This document shows positions 46,931 through 56,359 of a DNA stretch of 64,000 nt, piece by piece. The notes under the pieces were generated by a model. The model saw only the letters and a program-made list of their open reading frames with translations. It had not been told where the DNA came from and made no database searches. The DNA lies in NCBI GenBank assembly GCA_024707265.1, contig JANQAB010000009.1:868001-932000 (forward strand). Direction: 5' to 3'. This DNA is from Sporocytophaga sp. (GTDB lineage: Bacteria > Bacteroidota > Bacteroidia > Cytophagales > Cytophagaceae). Position 1 is the stretch's first letter. Each line of letters begins with the position of its first letter. A program made the position numbers and the translations under genes.

Positions 46931-48121
46931 ATGATAATACTACAAAAGGTATTAGAAATATTTAGATTAAGACCTGATTATGATAAGAGAGTTTTCGGAC
47001 TTGATTTGATGAGGGCTTTGGCGATAATATCTGTTGTAATGGGACATGAATTGGTGCTAGAAAAAGCTGATACAAATTTTCCTTGGATTCGTTTGTTACA
47101 TGGGGTTGAGTTATTTTTTGTTTTAAGTGGTTTTCTTATAGGCGGTATTTTAATAAAGACGTTTAATTCAAGTGATTCTTTTGGAATAAAAACAATCGGA
47201 GAATTCTGGGTTCGAAGATGGTTTAGAACATTACCTAATTATTATCTGGTTCTGGTGTTAAATATTATTGTTGTATATTTTGGGATCATAAAAGAAGATT
47301 TTACAAAGTTTAATTGGAAATTTTTTCTGTTTCTTCAGAATTTTACAACACCCAATACAGGTTTCTTTTGGGAATCCTGGAGTATAAGTATAGAAGAATG
47401 GTTTTATGTTTTTTTTCCAGTAATTCTTGCCGCTATTTATTTTCTTTTAAAACGTTTCAGGGTAGATAAAAAACTAATTTTCTTTTCGTCTATATTTATT
47501 TTCTTACTTATTCCTTTTCTTCTTAGATTTTTTCATGCATCTCAGTTTGAGGTTGATACGTTTTGGCTTTGGTTTAAAATATTAAAGGTTGTGATTTACC
47601 GCTTGGATGGAATTGCATTAGGGGTATTAGCTGCATTTTTAAAATATTATTATCCTGAGTTTTGGTATAAATGTCGAAATATTAGTTTTATTGCCGGTTT
47701 TACTATTAGTTATGTAGTTCTGTACTGGACTTGGTTGCCAAGTGAGTTTTCAAGTAAGGTTTATAGAATATTATTCGAAGACATTGGATGTCTTTTATTG
47801 TTGCCTAAATTTGATAGTATAAGAAAGGCTCCTGTTATTGTTAAGAAAGTATTTACCCATATCAGTCTGATTTCATATTCAATGTATTTATTGAATTTAG
47901 CTCTTGTGTCGGAAATAATACGGGACAACTTCCCACCGCAGGGGCCTTACTCAGCTTGGGCTTTATACATAGTATATTGGGTTGCAGTGATTGTTTTTTC
48001 AACTTTGCTTTATAAATATTTTGAAAAACCTATGATGGATTTAAGAGATAAACCGTTTATGGATTTAAGGGATAAACTGAAAAGTAAAATTGCAGTGCTA
48101 GGCATAACATATAAGCAATAG
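46931..48121 (+). CDS. Acyltransferase family 3 membrane protein (OafA/YrhL type)
   Basis: The product has 396 residues and about ten TM helices. Family motifs: FGLDLMRALAIISVVMGHE with the catalytic His, FFVLSGFLIGGIL, and the later SWSISIEEWFYVFFPV. Such enzymes O-acetylate sugars on polysaccharides, exporting the acyl group across the membrane. The C-terminus contains a direct duplication of MDLRDKPF/MDLRDKL, the result of a 24-bp tandem repeat at about 48034-48081, not usual for the family. It stands alone with no glycan cluster around it. Confidence 0.88.
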   Translation: MIILQKVLEIFRLRPDYDKRVFGLDLMRALAIISVVMGHELVLEKADTNFPWIRLLHGVELFFVLSGFLIGGILIKTFNSSDSFGIKTIGEFWVRRWFRTLPNYYLVLVLNIIVVYFGIIKEDFTKFNWKFFLFLQNFTTPNTGFFWESWSISIEEWFYVFFPVILAAIYFLLKRFRVDKKLIFFSSIFIFLLIPFLLRFFHASQFEVDTFWLWFKILKVVIYRLDGIALGVLAAFLKYYYPEFWYKCRNISFIAGFTISYVVLYWTWLPSEFSSKVYRILFEDIGCLLLLPKFDSIRKAPVIVKKVFTHISLISYSMYLLNLALVSEIIRDNFPPQGPYSAWALYIVYWVAVIVFSTLLYKYFEKPMMDLRDKPFMDLRDKLKSKIAVLGITYKQ

Positions 48122-48525
48122 CTTGTAATTCATTGTTAATCATATTTATTAATGGTGGCCTTCGTGTCTTTTGTATTGGATAAGATTGGATAGTAACAAA
48201 TTCTATAATAACATATCAATTAATTTTACTGTCATAGGTTTGGCGGAGGCGCCATATTTGTGTCTCCCTTTCATATAGGGAAAATTCAATCATCATCGTA
48301 GCTAAAACATAGGTAAACATGTCTTTTTTATGAATCATACATTTTTAAGTATTGATAACAAGTTACCTGAAAGTGGGCTGCTGTATTAAACTTTTTTGCA
48401 TACATAAGACAGGATTGGGTCTTGATATTATATATTGATTGTCAGTTTCAGATAAAAACAGGGTTCTCTTTTTTACTAGTTTGTGTCACAGAGTTTCATT
48501 GAAGATTGTGTGGTCGAAATAGTAT
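48122..48525. other. Intergenic region with no recognisable gene
   Basis: About 400 bp between the acyltransferase and the next possible gene. There is no clear terminator or RNA structure. Confidence 0.35.
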
Positions 48526-48893
48526 TTGGTAATTGAAAATTTAATTAATTTACAGGAGGGCATTAGCAAAAGTTATAAACGAAGAATAAAATACGACTCG
48601 AAAAGTTTTCTTTGGTGGGTAGCTCCAGAAATTGATGAATTTGGATTATGCTTAGTATTATCATAGCCTCAGAAGATAAGAAATTTATGATTAAGCATTT
48701 TGTGATTCTTAAGAGCCCTGAAAGAAGCTATTTACAAGTAATCGGAGAATATTTTCCTGGAATGGTATCAAAAAGCAGTAATGTTGTCCAGATCAGTTGT
48801 CCGGATTTTTCCAACTCCTTTGTTCTTGGTGCTGTGACGCCAAAGACTGTTAAAGATATTTTGGAATGGTGCTTTGTTATATTTCCTAAATAA
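48526..48893 (+). CDS. Small unknown protein, possibly frameshifted
   Basis: The reliable part is 48648-48893 (81 residues, KKFMIKHFVILKSPERSYLQ, LEWCFVIFPK). An overlapping upstream frame from a TTG at 48526 reads protein-like sequence (KSYKRRIKYDSKSFLWWVAP) and would join it near 48640-48663, but needs a missing base, unlike the surplus-base errors elsewhere. Whether the two are one gene is uncertain. The next gene starts 33 bp later. No family is recognised. Confidence 0.4.
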
Positions 48894-48926
48894 AATCTTT
48901 TGAGAGTTAGTTTTTCTGCAAACTTT

Positions 48927-49385
48927 ATGAAGCGAGTAAAAATTTTCAAATACATACTTGAAATCGATGCTTTTATTATTGATCCTGTTTGCAAAGGAAT
49001 AGCAAATAAGTTAGGACTTAGAGAGTGGAATGAAATTGTTTGGATAGGAAGATATCTTTGCATGGACAATGATTTTGGAGAACATTGGTTTGACAATTGG
49101 GAGGAAAGAGATAAAGTTGAAAGCAAGGCAAGAACGTTTGGTATTGAGTATGATGATCTATTTGTGATCGATCCATCCAGGTTCAAAGATTCCAGAGATG
49201 GTCCATGTCATACCGATATGGAGCGAAAGTGTTTTTGGACAGACGTTTTGATATCTCTTGAGTTAAGTATAGAAACAATATTTTCAGAAGCAAGGAAATA
49301 TAACAATGAAAGAGAATTGAATGATGACGGTTATATTGAGAATTTGGAATTGATTATTGAGGAAATAATAAGTGAGGGGGTATAA
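48927..49385 (+). CDS. Small unknown protein
   Basis: About 152 residues from MKRVKIFKYILEIDAF; an in-frame TTG at 48900 would add nine. No signal peptide or membrane segment. It is acidic, with a Trp-rich stretch (REWNEIVWIGRYLCMD, EHWFDNWEERDK) and a mixed C-terminus. The size, acidity and pairing with another small gene recall immunity-type proteins of polymorphic toxin loci, but no toxin is present, so this is only a thought. Confidence 0.55.
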   Translation: MKRVKIFKYILEIDAFIIDPVCKGIANKLGLREWNEIVWIGRYLCMDNDFGEHWFDNWEERDKVESKARTFGIEYDDLFVIDPSRFKDSRDGPCHTDMERKCFWTDVLISLELSIETIFSEARKYNNERELNDDGYIENLELIIEEIISEGV

Positions 49386-49460
49386 ATATTTTTCCAAATA
49401 TTCACCTGCTAAACTATGTTATAAGGCTCACTGATGAAAGATTGTGTTAGTAGATCTTAA

Positions 49461-50441
49461 TTATCTTTTAGTACTCTCATAGATCGAAAGTATTACATTC
49501 CCCACTTTTTGTCCCGAAGCTACATATCTGAAAGCTTCCTGTACTTTTTCAAGAGTATATCTGCGGTCTATCACCGGTTTAAATTTTTCTTTGGAAGTCA
49601 GATCAAGAATGAATTTTATACTGGCTTTAGTATCAAAAGGAATTGGGAATTTAACTTTTTTACTTCCTGTAAATTTTGTGGTAAGCGCAAGGAATGGGTT
49701 CTCTGCATTTGGGCCAAGCTCTGAGGATATGTATATGCCGCCATCCTTTAATATGCTTTTGCATTTGCCAAAGGTACTTTTGCCAACAGCGTCAAATATA
49801 AAATCAAACTTCTTATTGGTGTTAAGAAAATCCTCTTTGTTATAATCAATGACTATGTCGGCTCCTAATTCTTTCACAAGGGGCATGTGTTCTGTGCGGG
49901 AAGTTGCAGTTACCTTCAACCCGTAATATTTTGACAATTGAACAAGCACAGAACCTATTCCACCTGTAGCTCCGTTGATCAGTACATTTTGTCCGGGTTG
50001 TGTTTTAATTTTGTTTATAAAATTAACCGCATAGTGCACTGTTTCAAGTGAAGCCACTGCATCTTCATAGGACAAATTATCAGGTATCATTGAAAGGGCT
50101 TTATTGCGATTGACAACCAGAAACTGTGCATGAGACATAAGTCCCATATCGTCGAAGCCAAATACTCTGTCTCCCGGTTTAAATTGTGTTACATTCTTAC
50201 CAATTTGAATAACCTTTCCTGCAAAATCTGTTCCTGGTATTGCCTTTTGTGGTTTAAATAAACCAGTGAACAGCCGCATCAGCCAGGAGCCTTCAAGTAT
50301 GGCGCAGTCAGTCCTGTTTACTGTGGTGGCATGTACTTCCACCAGCAAATCATTTTCGCTGGGAAAAGGAATGCTTACTTCTTTTATGGAGAAATTGTCA
50401 GGACTACCGTATTGTGTGTAATATGCTGCTTTCATTTTCAT
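49461..50441 (-). CDS. Zinc-independent medium-chain dehydrogenase/quinone oxidoreductase
   Basis: The product has 326 residues. The MDR layout is clear: MKAAYYTQYGSPDNFSIKEV, VNRTDCAILEG, IPGTDFAGKVIQIGKNVTQF, GDRVFGF, and the NADPH motif NGATGGIGSVLVQLSKYYG. The structural zinc cysteines of alcohol dehydrogenases are absent, as in quinone oxidoreductase and related enzymes. The substrate is unknown. It is the last gene of a possible unit with the barrel-like gene and a Crp/Fnr regulator upstream. Confidence 0.88.
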   Translation of the reverse strand: MKMKAAYYTQYGSPDNFSIKEVSIPFPSENDLLVEVHATTVNRTDCAILEGSWLMRLFTGLFKPQKAIPGTDFAGKVIQIGKNVTQFKPGDRVFGFDDMGLMSHAQFLVVNRNKALSMIPDNLSYEDAVASLETVHYAVNFINKIKTQPGQNVLINGATGGIGSVLVQLSKYYGLKVTATSRTEHMPLVKELGADIVIDYNKEDFLNTNKKFDFIFDAVGKSTFGKCKSILKDGGIYISSELGPNAENPFLALTTKFTGSKKVKFPIPFDTKASIKFILDLTSKEKFKPVIDRRYTLEKVQEAFRYVASGQKVGNVILSIYESTKR

Positions 50442-50487
50442 TCAGATTCAAAAGTTCAGGCAAGGAATTAAATATCGGATATAATAC

Positions 50488-51174
50488 TCAGAAACTAAAA
50501 CCGATATTTATTGTGGGTACGAAACTCCATTTTCTTATTTCCAGAGATGCTCCCGCAATAGTGCTTTCACCAGATATTTTTATGTTATATGCCACTGCTG
50601 CTATAGGAAGAATATAAAACCACCTGTTGAACGGACGCCACATATATCCAAGCCTTACAGAAGGCACAAAACTGGTGAACTTCGACTTTAATCCAATCCT
50701 TTCTATATTAAAGTTATAAAAAGACCAAGCCATTCCTGTAAACATACCCCTGTTTGCTTTGAACAAGTGATAGTCAACAACCAGATCCAGGCCATTTTGC
50801 ACTTTCGCTGACCAACCTTTATCTGTGTTCCCTGGGCTTGCGTTGATCCAAAAATCAGGTAGATTAGCACGATAATAACCGATACCCAGGATCATTCTAT
50901 ACTTAAACAGACTGCTTCTTCTGAATTGTAAAGTAAAACCATTGAAGAAGAGCGCGCTGGGATCTGTTTCAAGATAATTAAGACTTTTATCATCATACTT
51001 AGACGAGTCTTCTAAATTCCTTTGGTTTTTCCTGGTCAGGTAATTTACTTTTGTAGCTGAATAATTATGATTTGCTTTCCCAATTTCATTTTCGTCAATT
51101 CCGCTATATGAAAAATTATGCAAGCCCAAGTGCAGAATCGTTAGAAGTATTGTTCTGAATATAACCTTATTCAT
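50488..51174 (-). CDS. Probable outer-membrane beta-barrel protein
   Basis: The product has 228 residues with a signal peptide (about 1-24, ending SYSG). Amphipathic strand pairs recur (YRMILGIGYYRANL, GLDLVVDYHLFKANRG, FVPSVRLGYMWRP, FYILPIAAVAYNIKI) and the protein ends in Phe after FVPTINIGFSF, the usual barrel close. This suggests an 8- to 10-strand barrel. No specific family is recognised. It is preceded by a Crp/Fnr regulator on the same strand. Confidence 0.6.
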   Translation of the reverse strand: MNKVIFRTILLTILHLGLHNFSYSGIDENEIGKANHNYSATKVNYLTRKNQRNLEDSSKYDDKSLNYLETDPSALFFNGFTLQFRRSSLFKYRMILGIGYYRANLPDFWINASPGNTDKGWSAKVQNGLDLVVDYHLFKANRGMFTGMAWSFYNFNIERIGLKSKFTSFVPSVRLGYMWRPFNRWFYILPIAAVAYNIKISGESTIAGASLEIRKWSFVPTINIGFSF

Positions 51175-51287
51175 TTACCCAATTTTTGTTTTTTGCCATG
51201 TTAAAAAATCAGTGCAAACATAAATCACTGCCAGGACAAAACTGATTGACTTTGGTTAAGAAAGGAATTTCAGCAAGATTTTGATAG

Positions 51288-51899
51288 TTATGTTTTTTTT
51301 GTTAGTCTTCTTCTAATCCTGCTTAAAGATTCAGCTTTTATACCTAAATAGCTGGCAAGATAATACTGTGGTACTCGTGTAATCAACTCAGGTTTGGTTT
51401 TCATCAATTCAAGATATCTTTCTTCGGGATTGGTAAGGCGGTACATGGCTAAAGTTTCCTGTGTTCTGCAAAGTTCATCTTCGGCAGCAGTTTTGCAAAG
51501 CGTTATAAATTTAGGATCAATATCTGTATTTTCTGGCACAATTGGCCCTACAGACATCACACAGTCTTCGAGGCATGATAGAAAGAAAGAGGACTTTTTA
51601 TTAACATTAGTACCTCGAAATACAGAGATAGGCTGGCCTTCAGTATAAAACTCTGTTGTTTTTTCCTCCCCATCTAAATTAAAATACTGACGAACACAAC
51701 CTTTGAAAACGAAATAACATAATTCCGGAATCTCACCCTCTTTTATCAGAATATCCCCTTTCTTGTATAGCCTTATATCAAGATCTTTCAGAATAGCGTT
51801 GGTATCTTCCTCGGTAAGGTTAATATATTTAGATAGGTATTTTATAAGTTCATTTCTGGTCGGAATATCTGGGGTCTGGTCCATTTTAATAAATTTCAA
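51288..51899 (-). CDS. Crp/Fnr family transcriptional regulator
   Basis: The product has 203 residues with a cyclic-nucleotide-binding-like N-terminus (LYKKGDILIKEGEIPELCYFVFKG, a span, and EEKTTEFYTEGQ) and a C-terminal winged helix (TRVPQYYLASYLGIKAESLSRI; the recognition helix is SLSRIRRRL). The cAMP-contact Arg/Ser set is not clear, as in many Bacteroidota members whose ligand is unknown. It is located upstream of a barrel-like gene and an MDR oxidoreductase on the same strand and may control them. Confidence 0.85.
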   Translation of the reverse strand: MKFIKMDQTPDIPTRNELIKYLSKYINLTEEDTNAILKDLDIRLYKKGDILIKEGEIPELCYFVFKGCVRQYFNLDGEEKTTEFYTEGQPISVFRGTNVNKKSSFFLSCLEDCVMSVGPIVPENTDIDPKFITLCKTAAEDELCRTQETLAMYRLTNPEERYLELMKTKPELITRVPQYYLASYLGIKAESLSRIRRRLTKKT

Positions 51900-52332
51900 T
51901 CTTCATTTATAATCAGAGTTTAATTTAGTAAATTTTAAAATAATCTTTACTTCTGATAAAACTTATTCGACCGGCATGGATGGGCAGTTTCTCCTCTTTG
52001 ATTACATGACTTTGGAGGTCTTTAATAAATATATATAATGGCAAAGGGTTCCCCTTTAGAGCAGCCTTTTTGTATAAGTTATTAACTGATATTGGCTGAA
52101 TTATTAACTTCTCAACTGAACTTTTGCCTTCACGGTTTCATTTTTTTTCATCTTCAGTAGATGCAAAATCTATCTATCACCTTGCCGGGACAAGATTTAA
52201 ATAGCGAAACGGAAATAGTAAAAGCGATAAATGTACAGGACGTTTAGACGATGAAAGCTATTGGGTTTTATTTTCAGAATTTAAACATTTTTTATCCTTA
52301 TACCTTTTTAATCTGATTATTAAATATAAGCT
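51900..52332. other. Intergenic region with no recognisable gene
   Basis: A 433-bp divergent gap between the Crp/Fnr gene and the beta-helix gene. No RNA, strong palindrome or credible reading frame was seen. Confidence 0.35.
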
Positions 52333-55300
52333 ATGGAAACATTTAGGAGTTTTTTTTATAAGGAAAAGAGAGAGGAGTATAATAGAATGAGTCGTTCCTC
52401 ACGAAGAAGGATTGTCTTGTCAATTATACTGTTAGTTATGGGCTTCGGCAGAAATCTTTTCGCCCAGTCCTGCGGTTGTGATTATACGATCCCCTTAGGT
52501 TCAACTATAATTGACAGAAATACTCTTTCTGTTACTGCACTTCCAAAAAACAAACGCATTGTTTGTTTACAATCCGGTACCAGAACAGTTCCCTTAATGA
52601 TCAGGAATTTCAATGGTTCTACAGACGGAGGGATTAATGCTCCTTATGTTTTCAAAAATTGTTCAGCTCAGGTTGTATTCAATATTGCTTTGAACTATGG
52701 ATATGCGTTTAAATTTTTTAATAGTGAAAATCTAAAGTTAACAGGTACCGGCTCTTCTGATCAATATGGTATTGTGCTGAATGGGGCACACATAACACTT
52801 GTATTAGGAGATACGACGACAAATGTGGAAGTAGATCACGTTGAAATAAGGAATTCCGGTTTTTGCGGTCTGATGGCTAAGACAGACAATGCTTTGAGCG
52901 GTGTTTCTGGAGGTAATAACAATCCTTCGGCTTTTGTAATGAGAAAAATTTTAATTCATGATAATTACATATATAATACAGAAGCAGAAGGGATGTACAT
53001 AGGTAATACTAATTGGGTGCGGGGGAATACGCAGCATAGCCTTGATAGTGTTTTTGTTTATGATAATATTATTGAGAATTCCGGTGCGGAAGCAATTCAA
53101 GTCGGAGGAACATCATCAGGAAGAGGATATGTATTCAATAATCATATTGATGGTTTTGGAAGAAAGTTTCAGTCATTTGCGCAATTTCAGAATAATGGGA
53201 TACAGCTTGGGCCGGGATTTTCAGGACGATGTTATAATAATTTTATTTATGCTTATCCGGAAGATAACTATACCCAGAATGGTATTGTCTGTGTAGGACT
53301 GGGTAATATTTATATGTACAACAATGTTATTGCTAATGCAAAAGACAATGGTATATATATTGGATCCAATAATGCGGAGTCGAAAGCAAAACCATTCTAT
53401 GTTCTGAATAATACTATTATCAATCCATCTCATGATGGTGTCAAGATTCAAGAAGTGGGCTCTGCGACAAACAGGATAAGTGCTTATGTATATAATAACT
53501 TAGGGGCCAATATACCTTCAGGGTATGCTATTGTTAAAAAAAGCGGATCTCTAATATCATCTGTTGAACAAGCCAATATAAGCAACCTGATTTCTGCTTT
53601 TAATTTCCAGGATCCGTTAAACAACGATTTTAGTCTTACGGCCAATAGTAGTCTCGCTATTGATAGAGGAACTAGCATCGTTACAACGTATGGTGTTATA
53701 GAAGATATAGAAGGTAAAATACGGACAGGCCAGGGTACTTCATTTGATGTGGGAGCTTATGAGTTTGTTGCTGAGCTTTTACTTTCAATTGGCCCTGTTA
53801 CTATTGATAACAATTGTTTGGGGGATATATTTGTTGTGCATGTAAATGGGTCAGTTGCCGGACTTCCGACAGATGTTACTTATAATGCTGTGCTTTCCGG
53901 ACCTGACGGGTATTTTGGACCGCAGAAAATTGTTCTGGGCTCTGCTAATACATTGCCGGGGCCAATTGTCGCTATTTTGCCTCCTGGTATTCCTCATGGA
54001 AATAATTACAGGATAAGAATAGAAGCTGTGAATAGCTCTGGATTCTTCAGAGCAGGTGTTGATAGTTCTGTTAAACTTATTGGTACGGGTGCTCTTACTT
54101 TTATGGCTCCTCAAAGGGTTTCTGTTTCAAATGCTACATTTTTTGATCCCGGAGGTGCTGATTTTACAATTGAGGCAAGAATAAAAATGAATGCATCTTC
54201 TGTGGACAATGGAGTTCTGGAAATATTATCAACCAGGGCTTCAGGTAATACCAGTAATGGCTACATGTTTGGCTTTAACTACCTGACACGAAAATTGGTG
54301 TTCACCTTTTATGATGCAACTGGCAACAGCATAAATCTTGAAAGCAACACTATAAGTTTGTCTGAGATGCGTGGAGACGGAGCTTGGTATCATGTAGGAG
54401 TAACCAGAAATGGGGGAAATAAATTTACCTTCTACCTTGACGGATATGCAGTTGGGGTGCAGGTTTATAACATCAGTTTATCTGCTGCTTCCAGCAATCT
54501 TTACATTGGCTACGATCCGGGTGCTGGTGTTGAAGTATCTTCATTTACAGGAAGTATGGACTATTTGCGTTTCTGGAGTGTGGCAAAATCAGGAATGGAG
54601 CTGACTAATAATCTGGAAAAAAACTTTCCCTATACTACAGTTGGGTTAATGGGGTCCTGGAATTTTAATGAATGTGATGGAAGTCAATATGCTATAAGTG
54701 ATAGTCCTTACGGAACTCATGGATGGCTGGGTGAAAATGCTGATATGAGCACCGATGATCCTATTAGAGGATCAGGGCCAGGCAAGGCTGAGAACTTGTA
54801 TGGGGTGACTTTTAATTCAACTCCTGCTGGAAAGCTTGATGTTTTGACCATTCCACATAACTCCGTTTATAATTTTCAGGGAGGATTTTCTATAGAAGCA
54901 GAAATGAAACTTTTAAATCCTTTGTATGGATCAAGAACTGTTATTTATGAAAAAGATACTACCAATGGCGTTCGTTTCTTTGTAGCGGATGAAAACAGGT
55001 TAGGATTAATTGTTGGAGGGAAAACTGTTTTAAGTGAAGTTGCAAAGAAGAATAATGTAAGTATAAATTTTTATGCTGGAGGATGTTATTCTGTAGCTGT
55101 GAGTGCAACTAAGTCTGGCTCTGGCTTTGTTGTGCGGTTTTATCTGAATGGTAATATAATCGGTTATTCCAAATATGTTTCCGGACAAAATATATTCAGT
55201 TCTTTAAATCCGGTATTGATCGGTTGCGACGCCGGACAAAGCATTCCTGCAAACGGATATGTGAGGGAAATAAAGCTTTGGAATGTAGCAAGGACAGGTG

Positions 55301-55788
55301 TAGAAATTTTGCGTGATTTGGGAGTGGTATTTTCATCGTCATCAGATGGCCTTGTAGGCTATTGGAGGTTCAGAGAAAAAAATGGTCAAACCCTCATCGA
55401 TCAGAGTTCAATTGATAATCCTGGATATTTGGGTGAATTTCTCTCAGAGGAAAGTACAACAGATCCCAGAAGAAGCGCAAATATCTGTAATGGCAGTGAA
55501 AGGGTTGGGCTTTTAGCTTCACAGGATTCCTTATACTCAGAAGGTTTGGCAATTGCTGTTTACCCCAATCCGTTTTTGAATGAGTTTTCAATATATATTA
55601 CCGGGGCCTCTGATGACTTGTCTGACTTGTATCTTTTTGACATCACAGGAAAGCTTGTTTATCAAAAGTCGGATGTCAGAAATAATGAAATGAATGCCTT
55701 TAATCCAGGCTTGGTTACAGGTATGTATCTGATTAAAGTTGTTTGTGGGGAAGAAATAGAATATGCAAAAGTAATTAAAAGTCATTAG
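52333..55788 (+). CDS. Beta-helix and LamG secreted protein with type A sorting domain
   Basis: The product has 1151 residues. A start at 52387 (MSRSSRRRIVLSIILLV, with AGGAG 13 bp upstream) gives a more normal signal peptide than 52333. A right-handed parallel beta-helix occupies about residues 110-420 (VDHVEIRNSGFCGLMAK, RKILIHDNYIYNTEAEG, YMYNNVIANAKDNGIYIG), then a beta domain. Two LamG-like domains follow at about 590-790 and 820-1030 (FTIEARIKMNAS; FSIEAEMKLLN), and a sorting domain with AIAVYPNPFLNEFSIYI. T9SS cargo, probably polysaccharide-binding or -processing; no catalytic residues are evident. Confidence 0.88.
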   Translation: METFRSFFYKEKREEYNRMSRSSRRRIVLSIILLVMGFGRNLFAQSCGCDYTIPLGSTIIDRNTLSVTALPKNKRIVCLQSGTRTVPLMIRNFNGSTDGGINAPYVFKNCSAQVVFNIALNYGYAFKFFNSENLKLTGTGSSDQYGIVLNGAHITLVLGDTTTNVEVDHVEIRNSGFCGLMAKTDNALSGVSGGNNNPSAFVMRKILIHDNYIYNTEAEGMYIGNTNWVRGNTQHSLDSVFVYDNIIENSGAEAIQVGGTSSGRGYVFNNHIDGFGRKFQSFAQFQNNGIQLGPGFSGRCYNNFIYAYPEDNYTQNGIVCVGLGNIYMYNNVIANAKDNGIYIGSNNAESKAKPFYVLNNTIINPSHDGVKIQEVGSATNRISAYVYNNLGANIPSGYAIVKKSGSLISSVEQANISNLISAFNFQDPLNNDFSLTANSSLAIDRGTSIVTTYGVIEDIEGKIRTGQGTSFDVGAYEFVAELLLSIGPVTIDNNCLGDIFVVHVNGSVAGLPTDVTYNAVLSGPDGYFGPQKIVLGSANTLPGPIVAILPPGIPHGNNYRIRIEAVNSSGFFRAGVDSSVKLIGTGALTFMAPQRVSVSNATFFDPGGADFTIEARIKMNASSVDNGVLEILSTRASGNTSNGYMFGFNYLTRKLVFTFYDATGNSINLESNTISLSEMRGDGAWYHVGVTRNGGNKFTFYLDGYAVGVQVYNISLSAASSNLYIGYDPGAGVEVSSFTGSMDYLRFWSVAKSGMELTNNLEKNFPYTTVGLMGSWNFNECDGSQYAISDSPYGTHGWLGENADMSTDDPIRGSGPGKAENLYGVTFNSTPAGKLDVLTIPHNSVYNFQGGFSIEAEMKLLNPLYGSRTVIYEKDTTNGVRFFVADENRLGLIVGGKTVLSEVAKKNNVSINFYAGGCYSVAVSATKSGSGFVVRFYLNGNIIGYSKYVSGQNIFSSLNPVLIGCDAGQSIPANGYVREIKLWNVARTGVEILRDLGVVFSSSSDGLVGYWRFREKNGQTLIDQSSIDNPGYLGEFLSEESTTDPRRSANICNGSERVGLLASQDSLYSEGLAIAVYPNPFLNEFSIYITGASDDLSDLYLFDITGKLVYQKSDVRNNEMNAFNPGLVTGMYLIKVVCGEEIEYAKVIKSH

Positions 55789-55797
55789 CAAGTTTAT

Positions 55798-55831
55798 GGA
55801 GAGGTAAGTCTTACCTCTCCGTATCTTTTTT
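55798..55831. terminator. Intrinsic terminator between convergent genes
   Basis: GGAGAGGTAAG and CTTACCTCTCC form perfect 11-bp arms, nearly without loop, followed by T6 on the plus strand. Confidence 0.8.
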
Positions 55832-56267
55832 AGCTGAAAAGGCCACCCAGCTTGGAACCAAGGCCACCAAGAATGTTGCCCGGATTTATTCCGAATAGTT
55901 TCATAAGATCTTCACTGCTGTTAGCTGTTCCTGTTTCCTTACTGCTGAATTTATTGATCAGGAATGGGACAACAATATTTGTAATTGAACGTGCTTGCGC
56001 TTGAGACATATTCAGTCTTGAAGAAAGCTGTTCTGCAAGTTTATTAGAGACCAATGTAGAAATAGATCCTCCTGCAGAGGTATTGCCATTAAACAGGTCT
56101 TTTATCTGAGAAATGTTGCCGGATAATGCCTGGTCTTTTAATGTATCAAAGAATGAACCCTTGGCAAGATCAAAGGTGTCATTTACCTGCTTGCTGGTCA
56201 GTTTTTCTTTGTTTATCAAAGTATCCGAAAGATGGTCTTTACCAAGTTGAATAATTTGGTCTAACAT
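55830..56267 (-). CDS. DUF937-like protein
   Basis: The product has 145 residues, no signal peptide, and is almost all helical. It is rich in Asn/Ser/Gln with short repeats resembling 'LF(N)G..G..I..LV...LA..L..RL..S.AQA..I...VVPFLI', a pattern I associate with DUF937/YidB-like proteins. The Gly-rich end (GGLGSKLGGLFS) fits as well. The function is unknown. It is convergent with the beta-helix gene and downstream of porP/sprF on the same strand. Confidence 0.5.
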   Translation of the reverse strand: MLDQIIQLGKDHLSDTLINKEKLTSKQVNDTFDLAKGSFFDTLKDQALSGNISQIKDLFNGNTSAGGSISTLVSNKLAEQLSSRLNMSQAQARSITNIVVPFLINKFSSKETGTANSSEDLMKLFGINPGNILGGLGSKLGGLFS

Positions 56268-56359
56268 AGATTCTTATTTAAGTTTTAAAATATCTTTTTG
56301 AAAATGCAAACTACTTCTTTTTTTTAAACTTGCCATTGAATACTTGTTAATGACATTTA

